From assembly GCA_903813345.2 (NCBI GenBank), contig CAIIXF020000006.1:39816848-39880847 (forward strand): a stretch of DNA of 64,000 bases. The letters are read 5' to 3'. How positions within the stretch are numbered: position 1 is the first letter of the stretch; every line of letters starts with the position of its first letter. Positions 54,080 through 64,000 of this stretch are shown one piece after another. This stretch comes from Owenia fusiformis (Eukaryota > Annelida > Polychaeta > Sabellida > Oweniidae). Both the position numbers and the translations under genes were made by a program. The notes under the pieces are model-generated. The model was not told where the DNA came from and did not search any database. It saw nothing but the letters and a program-made list of their open reading frames with translations.

Positions 54080-57000
54080 TTATGTATCTGTTCTTCTACA
54101 TTTTATAAGTATACCAACCCCTGTTGTTGGTTGTGGGTTATTACAACGCACAGAGTTATGCTGTGCATCACTGCAATCACATGCAGCCTTGGCTTTCCGT
54201 CGCGCTGTCTCCATGTTTGAGTCATCATTAAAGTACAACCCAGAGCTTTTCCCAGCATGTATGGTTCCAGCAGGAAGTTTGAATAAAGCATATTTTGGGT
54301 CATACTGATAGTTTTTTAGTACATTTGTCATGTAAGCTAAGCATTCGGTTCCTATGCCTAAAATTCCAACAATAGTTTCATCTTCAGCTTCTTGAAATTC
54401 TGATGTTATGATGTTTCCACTTCCCTTATATTCCAGGCACACTGTCCCATTTTTGGTCACATCCTCTCTATTGCCATACAACTTGTTCTTTGTTTCAATG
54501 TGGTCACCTCCATAGCTTGATACAATGACTCTTGATTCATCTGGGTACAGTGTTCCTCCATTTACACCATCACTCCACACCTCCATCCTGACTTTAATAT
54601 ACCATGCCCAATGTTCAGCTGGAGCTTTTGGGAACCAAATCAAAGGATAAAGTGAGTTTGTACTAGAACATTCAGAGAATCTGGTACATGCTGTGTACTC
54701 AATAAATGTGTTACTTTGTCTGTAGAAGCTATAATGAGAGTTATTCTTTTCACTCTTCATACAGTTTATGTAAGCCTGTGTATATGGATATTGACAGGCC
54801 GTTCGGTCACATTTCATGCATTCTGGTTCCTTCTGGACAAGGTTAGAGCAATACATACAGAAATCAGAGTCTTCCTTTAAACATCTTTGTTCCTGGCTGG
54901 CATACAAGGGACCTGATTTTGTCAATGGGCTAACTGTTGTGTTCAATACTTTGTATTGATCAGCCCCTGGTCGAATCTCTGCCCATTTGTTTGTCACATT
55001 TGGGACTGATGGTCCCCCAAGTGTAGTTGAGCCATGAAGTGGCCCTTCAATTGTGTCATATGTCAAGTATCCCTGGAAATGGTCAGGCTCACACATGGTT
55101 AATACACAGTCTCCATCAGAACCAATATCAGGTAAATTCACATGCACATAACTTTGTTTGCCCGTTATGTGCTGCCATCTGTTTTCCCTGTCTTTCGCAA
55201 TTACAGTTGGCTCATTGGTAGAAGCTGGTGGTATTTGTGTGGTCATCTTTTTATCATCATATGCTTTAATATTAAGGAAACAGTAGTCCTCATTCAGTCT
55301 GTCAAAGTTGAACCAATATCTTCCCACGATCTTGGCGTCCCCTATGAAAAAGTCACTCTCATATTGTGATTGACTTCGCTTCTTTCTTTTTGAGAATCCT
55401 TTTCTGAGTGACCCCTCCAGCTCCCATCTCCCTGATGATGGATTCATAGACCAAAGCTTAACATCAGTGGTTGCATTTGGTCCTATACGGTCAGCGCTTA
55501 TAGCCATTTCCACATCGCCTTCAATGTTAACTTCATTTCCATCAGCATCTTCAAAGCTCATATGAAACATACCAAAGGTTTGTAGGTTTGCTGTCTGTCC
55601 ATTGCTATCCATGAATGTTAGATCTCCAGGCATTGTGTCTATACTGTCAATGTCTCTCGGATCGAGGAAGTTAACACTTGCCTGAACTTGACCATTATAT
55701 TGTGTCCCATTTTTGCTATAAAATGCTCCATCGGGGATTATAACTTCTGCCAGGGATGCATTTGAGCTGGTGTTTGCCAGGCTCAATGTATTGATATCAG
55801 AAGAAGATATTTCAACGATTGTATTCTTCCTAAGCATAGGGATATCTCTATAGAGAGTTCCTTTAAAATCATTTGGGATGTAAGTTATTTTGTTAGTTTC
55901 AATGAAATTTTGCTTTTGAAGGCCCTCTTTGATTGTGATAACAAGCCTTGAAGCATCTTTTGGCACAAGGAATGTAAACTCACCAGTAGAGCTTGTTTTG
56001 GTTACAAATTCATCAAAGAGAAAAATCTCACCATGTTTCAGAGGTATACCTTTGTCTAATACATCATGTACATAGCCACTTAGATATACCTCTGGATCAG
56101 ATATCAGAACATTACCATTCACGTCAACTTGGTTGCATATCTTACAACCACACTCAACAGTCTCTGCAACATCAATTGTATTTGTGCTACAGATTAATGT
56201 CTTCAGTTCTTGTTTGATTGGTCCACAGCAATATTCTTCCTTGTTTGTAACAGTTTGCTTTATACATGGGTTACCACGACATTTCTTAACATCATAGTGG
56301 TAGGGTGTTTCTCCATTTTGTGGACAGTTCTTCGGAAGTGGTTTGAGATGTGATATCGGAATAGGATCACAAAAACTGTCGCCATCGTCTAAAATAAAAT
56401 AGAATGTATATTGTACCATGTGTGTAAATAACTCAGGTTTTTTATATTTTATTTATTCACATAAAATAATGATAGTGTGTACACTAAAGTGAGGGATTCT
56501 TGCAGGAAAGTCACAATATTTAAATCCTTAACTGTGAATACTGTATTTGTATATGAAAAATTAAAATCACATTTAATCCCTACCTTTGACAAGGAGTGTA
56601 GCAGGATTAGAGTAGGCAACACTAAAGTCAGACTGTGCTAGACACATGTAGGAAGCACTGTCATTGGTTGTCAAGGCTTGGATGATAAGTGTGTTTGTGT
56701 TTCCAGTTGATGTCATTTCTTTACCATTTTTGTACCTGTGTTGAACAAATATGATTGTTGTTCATAAATAGATGGCGTTCTTTTATTATTTGTTTTGTGG
56801 ACATTAACATTGCTCGTGTAGACTGTTATTACCTTTTTACTGTTTGCTTTATGAACTTTAAAGTGTACACTATTTACATTTGGATATCTCATTGTCATTC
56901 CTTCGAAAACAAAGGAATGAAATAGAAATATAGACATATGCTTATATAAAATTTCATCAGCTCAGAAAAAATAATGCAAAGGGAGAGAAGAATGTAATGA

Positions 57001-60000
57001 CTTATAAAGAACTGGTGAATTTGTGTTCTCTGTATATATGTACCTACCATGTGTATGTATCTGGAGGTGGTTTACCAATAGCTTTACATGTAAAGTTAAC
57101 ATTGTCCCCAACAACGGCAACTTTACTCAAAGGATGGTGTGTTACTTCTATTCCCTCTAAAATACAGAATCAGAAGTTTTAAAATTCATAAATAAGGCTT
57201 CAATAATATTTGAATCATAATAAGATTCTTTGAAAAACATGATCTAACATGAAAAAAACAATGTCTAATACCCCCTTTTCCCCACCATTCAAGAACCAAT
57301 ATCACAATTCAAGACCAGAAGACCAAGGGACATTTCATTCATACTGAAGTCATTACAATATATGTTGAAGAAAAAATTAGAAATTGATAGCCGATTGATA
57401 ACCAATACTCATAACCTCAAAAATAGTTGTAGATACAAGTACTCATACAAGATAGAGCATTCAGTCTCAGATGATGTGGGATAGATAAAATCCATTCACA
57501 AAAGCCATCACCATAATCCATCAATCCATTAAGCACCTTAACAAAAAATTGTTTAAATTTTCAAATATTTCTGGCTTATGTCACGTCTAAGAAAACATGA
57601 GTGATAAAAATATGATTTCAAAACAAATTGAATATAATGGGCACTAATTCAAAAAGATTTGTAAAGCATGTTTGTCTAGATTATGAATTCAAGTTCATTG
57701 TGACCGAAAAAATGTGATAAAAAATGTGTATAAAGGATCATTAAAGAAGTAAAAGGCTTACTCTCATTCAAAAGTTAACAACCGATTAAATAGTGTTTTG
57801 TTTGGTTTCCTTTGAAATCAATCTAGCTAGTTTTCTTAATGTCAACGTATTCAACTAAATTGTTAACAATTTGGACAAGGAAGTTAAAATAGCAGAATCT
57901 AGACATTTCATTGGATCATCTTGATTTTATTTAACTTAACATATCAGGTAGAGCGATTTAAAGGTGATATTATATATTAACACCTTTGGCGAAGTAACAA
58001 GTTTAAGGCCATTTCAAAGTCAAATCAACTGCAAGTTAAAAGCATCCTATCAACCCCAAACTTAAAATATGTTTCACTGTGTGATCACAAACAAAAGGAG
58101 AGATTTAAAATATGTAAAGAAAGGGATATCAAATTAAAAAATAGTTTTGCTGCAGTACTTATACATTTTTATTTTATATTACGTGCAAAAGTCAATGTTT
58201 TTGCTATAAATCGGGCAACAATGGTCTACACGACCTGTAATAAATAGGTATAAGGGACGTTATTATCACAATACTAATGACATTGCTCACTTTTTAAAGT
58301 TAGTGTCCATGTGTTATACAAAAAATAATTGAAATAAATTAATATTGGATGGAGGGGGGATAACGTGTATATAAGACGTTGGTGATGATGCGCCTTTTTA
58401 AATAGATCTCATATCTTAGAATGGTATCAGTTCAAAAAAAAAACTTAGATGACCTAACATATTTTGCCATGCACTGCGCCTATTCATTTGGCAATTCAGT
58501 TGTAAATTTTCTCTTAAAAAATAAATCTTCCAAAGGATAGGTATCGATATGGAGAACTAAATTCAACAATGTTTTTCTCTTGAACCAATCATTGAAAACA
58601 TTCTGTAAAAAACATGGTATTTTATGTAATGTTGACTGATTGACAACAATTTAATGCGAAAATTATTTAGAAATATTTTGTTTTTGTTAACATTTTTTGT
58701 TTTTTTAGTGCAATTGTTTTTGCTCCTTTCTACCAATTCTGGAGAATGAAATAAAATGTCTTTCTGAACCTTGTTGGAACAAAATAGCATATACCACATG
58801 TTTTTAGACCTCTCAATATTAAAGTTGTACAAAGGAATTTTTGGTTGATTTTAAAAAAGTATTCAAAAAATTAAAACAAAATCCCCCAAAATAGATAAAA
58901 ATCAAGAAAACCCTATTATTTCATTAACAAGATACTTTTTTTAAAATCAACCAAAATTTCTTTTGTACAATTACAATATTGAGAGACTTAAACATGTTGT
59001 GTTTATGTCGTTTTGTTCCAATGAGGTTTGGAAAGATGTCTCATTTCACTCTGGAAACATGATACCAAGAACAAAATAAGTGTTTGATGTGTTTTTTAAA
59101 ACAATATAGATGAAAGTATGTATATCTATTTCAAATTATATTGCTACCATTCAAAAGATGGCCATTAAATTGACAATTTGTAAGGTTTTCAGAAATTTTT
59201 GATGACTGGTTTAAGAGAAACGTGTGTTCAAAAAGTTCGCCATATCGATACCCATTCTTTATTGAATTTTCTGGCAGAAATCGCCTAATCTCCCCCCACC
59301 ATCATTTTTGTATGATCACCAGGCGTGTATACAACAGGTGATGCTCAATTAAGTGACATAAGTCGGCAGAGATCACTTCTACACATTTTTAAACATTTTT
59401 GGTGTATATTGGACGAAAATTGTCAAAATTAGAGCAATTTCAGTGAAAAATGTTGGGACAAATTTTCTTGTCACTCTAGGTTTCTAGGTCATTTCCAATG
59501 TGACAAGAAATCTCGTCACTCTGGGGAGTCAAGAGGTTAAAATGAATGCCTTAATTAGGCGATTATTCATGATGCCCCTGTGTATCAATTACTTTTAATT
59601 ACCCAAAGTTTGCATTTTTGTTGACATTTTCCCCATACTACAATAATGTAAGTACTTACCTAATGCTTGCATTATGATCCTAAAGGATGTTCCATCATCA
59701 ACCCCTATAGAAGTGACATTGGTCATATATTTCTCTTTCTCGCTCACAAGTACAGTATTATCACAAAGTCTAGCCAGTTCCAGTGCCCCTGATGCATTTG
59801 TCATCCCAAGGGTCTCATACTCTAGGTCTTTTAAGGCTACCCTAACCCCAGCTAGAGGGACATGTTTTGTATTGTACACATTAATGTGCCTTGTTGCCAG
59901 TGGACATTCACATGCTGTGCAGTCCTGTTTTCGTTGTTGGCCTACTGGACAAACCATACTACAGTCTGAAAAGGCATTCTTAGTTATTTATCTGAAATAG

Positions 60001-61440
60001 CTTTTATGTACAAAACTCAGTCACATGCATTTTAATCATGGAAATTTACTTAAATGGTGTAATCTTATGAATTTCATGAATAACATAAAAATAGATAATT
60101 GTTATGAAAATTTACCTGGACATCTGCCATTGTTGCATGCTCTAGTGACCTCCTCTGAACCATCACAGTCAACATCAGTTGGGGAAGATTTTTGACAAAC
60201 ACGTGATCTTTTCTGTATCCCATCTCCACATGTCACACTGCATTGCACCCATGCTGACCAACTGCTCCAGAGACCATAAACAACTAGGAAAATTAGGTGA
60301 AAAATTAAGGTTTTTGCATTTTAAAATCACAAAATTTAAGAATATGGGACACATTATACCTGAAGTGATTAACAATTTTAAAGATAACATTTTCAATATT
60401 TTTCAATTTCTCTTGACACATAAAATATATTTTGATTAAATGGATTTCAAACTAAAACTTTTTTCATAATTTACCTATTCTTGCTTCTAGTCCATTTATT
60501 ATGGAAGTAGCAGTTGTTGACATAGGGGTTGTTGTGGTTGTCGTAGGAATTGTTGTTGTGTCAGTGGTTACAGTATCAGCAACTGTTGTTGTGTTAGTGA
60601 TTACAGTATCAGCAACTGTTGTTGTGTCAGTGATTACAGTATCAGCAACTGTTGTTGTGTCAGTGGTTAGAGTATTAGCAACTGTAGTTGTGTCAGTGAT
60701 TACAGTATCAGCAACTGTTGTTGTGTCAGTGGTTACAGTATCAGGAACTTTTGTTGTGTCAGTGATTACAGTATCAGCAACTGTTGTTGTATCAGTGATT
60801 ACAGTATCAGCAACTGTTGTTGTGTCAGTGGTTACAGTATCAGGAACTTTTGTTGTGTCAGTGATTACAGTATCAGCAACTGTTGTTGTATCAGTGATTA
60901 CAGTATCAGCAACTGTTGTTGTGTCAGTGGTTAGAGTATTAACAACTGTAGTTGTGTCAGTGGTTACAGTATCAGCAACTGTTGTTGTGTCAGTGGTTAC
61001 AGTATCAGCAACTGTTGTTCTGTCAGTCATTACAGTATCAGCAACTTTTGTTGTGTCAGTGGTTACAGTATCAGCAACTTTTGTTGCACTGGTGATTGTT
61101 GGTTCAGCAACTGTCAATGTACCCGTGGTTGTTGCATCTGCAAATGTTGTACCAGTGATTGTTGTATCAGTAACTGTTGTTGTGTCAGTGGTTACAGTAT
61201 CAGTAGTTGTTGTTTCAGTGACTGTTCTTTCAGCAACTGTTGGTGAACCAGTGGTTGCAGTATCAACAACTTTTGTTGTACCCCTGTCAGTTGCATCTGC
61301 AATCGTTGTAGCAGTTGTAGCTTTTGCAGGAGTTGTGGTTGTCACAGGTATTATTGTGGTATTAATTTGAGTTTTCATTGGAGCTGTTGTGGTTGGTTTA
61401 TTTGAGGTGTCATTTAAATGCAAAGCTCCACTCCGATTTC
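54080..61440 (-). CDS. CILP-like mucin, copy 3 (5' exons outside window)
   Basis: Exons: 60475-61440 (Thr-rich), 60116-60283 (TSP1: WSSWSAWVQCSVTCG), 59660-59965 (carboxypeptidase-regulatory-like), 57048-57156 and 56584-56735 (Ig domain), 54080-56388 (CILP core, TAA). Exon lengths from TSP1 onward equal those of copy 1 exactly (168, 306, 109, 152) and phases agree; about 1335 residues here. The core is uninterrupted and carries the furin-like site RKKR after SLRKGFSK. The Thr-rich exon opens with GNRSGALHLNDTS, not a start, so the gene continues upstream; no membrane exon like 32084-32265 was found up to 64000. This is the only copy with an undamaged C terminus. A minus-strand AATAAA lies near 53508. 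Function beyond matrix or cell-surface roles is unknown. Confidence 0.88.
56389..56583 (-). other. CILP copy 3 intron, near-identical to copy 1
   Basis: Differs from the copy 1 intron 25706-25900 at only a few positions, as similar as the exons. This is strong evidence for recent duplication or conversion covering non-coding sequence. Confidence 0.7.
57157..59659 (-). other. CILP copy 3 intron with several insertions
   Basis: Collinear with 26447-28130 but with its own changes: the interspersed repeat at 57256-57540, a truncated fold-back at 58181-58390, and ~970 extra bases at about 58525-59495 before the shared segment gtcatttccaatgtgacaagaaatctcgtcac. The extra block has its own inverted stretches near 58840 and 58930 (ttttggttgattttaaaaaagta / ttttttaaaatcaaccaaaatt). 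No exon seen. Confidence 0.6.
60515..61090 (-). repeat. 36-bp coding minisatellite (12-residue mucin repeat, ~16 copies)
   Basis: In the Thr-rich exon of copy 3, units encode variants of TDTTTVADTVIT. They are unrelated to the 32-residue unit of copy 1. The plus strand is also open for 289 codons as a by-product. Confidence 0.9.
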
Positions 61441-61521
61441 CTGTAATAATTTTAATCGCATGTTAAACAGTATATTTTTATGGGTGCCTAACAGCATAGA
61501 AAAGAGAAAAATAATATCAAT

Positions 61522-62233
61522 TAAAAGACCACGTGCAGTATGGCAAGTGTTTTTAGACAGTCATATCTTTTACCATGAGTACTTTCTGGCCATAAATACA
61601 GTGGCTTTTATTAAAACAATATGTTTTCTTTCAAGTGGAGTCCCCATTGTAAAATATCAATCCAACTATCTGAAAATTATGGATTAGGGCCCCACCTTGG
61701 CACTTTTTGAAAAATGTTAGACTTATTTTCTAAAAAGAGGATCTTGTTTTTCTCAATTTAAACATATTGAAAGTCTCATCTACACTGTATTAACAATTTC
61801 TGAAAAGGGGATGCGTATTGAAATGAGTTAAAGTTAAAAACCACATATCCCATGCTATTTTCCCATAGGGAAAACTCGTGCTATCCATTGTTTTCAGCAT
61901 CATTTTGGTCATCAAAAATTGATATCTTCAAAACTAGACATGCAATACCATTCTATTTTGGAATATGTCATAGACCCCTTGTTGAGTAATCTTTGCATGA
62001 AATAAAAATCAGGAAAAGAATATCCTCTTTTGAGTAAATAGGTTCGATATTTTGAAAAAAATGTTAACATGGGGTCCCTATTCATAGTTTTTCGAATTGT
62101 TTGATTTATATTTTTAGCATCATGGGTACTTGACTTGAAAGAAAACATATTGTTTTAATATAAAACACTGTATTTATGCCCAGAAAGTACTCATGGTAAA
62201 AGATATGACCGTCTATACTGCACATGGTCTTTT
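61522..62233. mobile_element. Inverted-repeat element upstream of the CILP copy 3 mucin exon
   Basis: Arms 61522-61641 and 62129-62233 (aaaagaccacgtgcagtat...gtcatatcttttaccatgag...aacaatatgttttctttcaag) are inverted copies around ~490 bases with no frame. A fragment of the same family is at 12838-12905. Confidence 0.75.
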
Positions 62234-63652
62234 GAGAAACCTGCTGTACTGCACTGAGTGGCAACACTGGGCGAAGTGACCAAATATAAACAATTTTAAT
62301 CACAAATAATCAGTGAATAAATGATTATTATCTGGTTAAAACCTATTATCGAGACTATTATTGCTGGTTATCGCTGATTATCGAGACTTATTAATCAAAA
62401 ATAACCAGTGTTTTCACTGGTTATTACGATAATCAATTCTTATTAATGTGTAGCCAATGGCAAAAATTCCAACTGATTATTATGTCAAGTGATTATTCCC
62501 CCAACTGATTATCGCTTTGTTTTCATTAGCAATTAAGAACCGTCTGCCTTTTATGCGTCTAGCGCTTCCAATTATTATCCGTTGAATAAACAAACTATAG
62601 CTTTTGTCCAGCTAAAGAATATTAGTTTTTGCGAAATTGAATTTTTCATTCAAATATCTTTTTTTTTAATTCATTATCAACCAAACAAAAAATAAAAGAA
62701 ACACATTTTTAGAATTTCATTTAATGTTAGATTTTATTTAGCTGTCCAACTTCAATTACCAGGATTCGAGATTTTTCATTAGCAATTATAATGCAGCAGA
62801 TTTCTGCAATCCAATCAATAGTTTATACTTATTAGTAGTAATTAAAGAATATCACCAAGAAAATATTTTATCATCGTGTAGAAAGTCCAATCCAAATTCT
62901 GGTAAATGTGTTGCATTTATAGAAGCAATAACGTCGTGATACCACTGTAAAACTATAATTAAAATGTTTGATATGAAATTCGATTGTCGGGAATAAGAAA
63001 TACACATCAATACTTTTACATAATATCCAGTGTATTGAAATAAGATGTTATAACAAAGGCAATTGAAAAACTTCAATCTCAATGAAACTAGTAGTGAAAC
63101 TCCCTAAATCTGTTAAAGGGAAGCCATCATTCAAGCACTGAAAATTAAGTTTAAGAGGAAGAATTCAGTATCCCGTGTGTTCACTACCCCCTCCCATACC
63201 CAATCATTTAACTACATGTATGCTCCAATGTGTTTCATTTCTGTGTTTAATAAATGCAATCAATATGATAGTTCTATATTACTCATTATTACCGTAGAGC
63301 AAATGTGCGCAAGGTTAAATTTTAATCTTATTGAATTATGTTAATTAGTTGCTTGGATGGTAGATTGTTTGTTTGCTTGTTTATTAGCACGATTGATTGC
63401 TTGATTGGCCGTTTACTTGTTAACATTCTTTCTTTGTTGCTTTGCTGCTTCCTTGGTTTCTTGCATTAGAGTTTAATTAGCTACTTGCTTGGTTGGTTTG
63501 TCGGTTGTTTGCTTGCTTTATTTGTAAGTTGCATCGTTTGCTTTTTTACTTGCTTAGTTTCCTGCTTGCTTGGATGGTCGTTTGCTTGGTTGCTTGGTTG
63601 GTTACTTGCGTGGTTGGTTGCCGAGTTATTGATTTGAAACTTTCTAAATATC
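62234..63652. other. Intron or 5' flank of CILP copy 3; simple repeats
   Basis: 62300-62520 is rich in a ctgattatcg motif on both strands with a small hairpin (ccagtgttttcactgg). 63350-63620 is a degenerate ttgcttggttggttgc tract. No exon or membrane segment recognised. Confidence 0.5.
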
Positions 63653-63950
63653 CATAGGCGTAGCCAAGGAGGAGGGGGGGGGGTTGCGAAAACCAATAAA
63701 AATTAAAACTCCTGAGAAAGAGGACTCAAAGAGCTTTTAAATGCTTTTTATTTGAAGCTTCTAGCTCACTTTGGAAGGAACTTGCATCCAGTTTTTGTAA
63801 AATTCAATATAAAAATCATTTTTGGCTTGTTTATGTCATAATCGCACCCCCTTGTTTATGTCACAATCACCCCCCCCCCCCCCCCGACTGAAAACCGAAA
63901 TATTTTTGGCAATCACACTCCCCCCTGACTGAAAGTAGGCTACGCCCCTG
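63653..63950. mobile_element. 298-bp element with GGCGTAGCC ends and ATATC duplication
   Basis: Left end CATAGGCGTAGCC, right end (inverted) CAGGGGCGTAGCC. ATATC flanks both sides (63648-63652, 63951-63955). Contains long G and C homopolymers near the ends. Same end type and same 5-base duplication length as the element at 19211. Confidence 0.75.
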
Positions 63951-64000
63951 ATATCTGTTATTGTGTTATAACAATAAACTATATTTATATTGTGATCATT

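Noticed and set aside
60501-61370. Plus-strand 289-codon open frame (VVVSVITVSAT repeats)
   Set aside because: Antisense of the Thr-rich exon of CILP copy 3; open because of the 36-base periodicity.

Overview
The window is animal nuclear DNA: AT-rich, with spliced genes whose introns follow GT-AG, nested antisense genes, and dense short DNA transposons. Several repeats have the (CCGT)n microsatellite plus ~160-bp core-repeat structure described for the 'pearl' elements of bivalve molluscs. A marine mollusc, probably a bivalve, is the best guess; no marker gene proves it.

The backbone is a plus-strand gene for NAT10, the RNA cytidine acetyltransferase. Its last 14 exons (about the C-terminal two thirds of the protein) run from 348 to 39074. 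Two minus-strand genes lie inside its introns. One is a two-exon GT31-family glycosyltransferase-like gene (11659-14232). The other is CILP copy 1 (21879-34537), a type II membrane, mucin-like relative of cartilage intermediate layer protein. Downstream, part of this locus is duplicated: a broken CILP copy 2 (40190-43577), a broken fragment of three NAT10 exons (44739-46585), and an intact-looking but 5'-incomplete CILP copy 3 (54080-61440, continuing past the window edge). CILP copies 1 and 3 are nearly identical over long tracts but have unrelated mucin repeats and different C-terminal segments, which suggests gene conversion.

Two layers of repeats overlie the genes. First, NAT10 exon/intron boundaries have repeatedly been captured in local tandem duplications. 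The most extreme is a 52-bp minisatellite holding about 22 copies of one exon's 3' end and its 5' splice site; at least five other boundaries show the same behaviour. Second, many DNA elements can be delimited by terminal inverted repeats and target duplications. They include a 1258-bp Transib/RAG-like non-autonomous element (CAC(G/A)(G/A)TG ends, 5-bp duplication), a TTAA-flanked piggyBac-like MITE inside an exon copy, a near-perfect 2.44-kb palindrome with a captured open reading frame in each arm, CAGGGGCGT-type elements with 5-bp duplications, mariner-like remnants, and pearl-like elements, one of which interrupts the last exon of CILP copy 1. Exon positions come from splice motifs, reading-frame continuity and comparison between copies; no transcript data were available.
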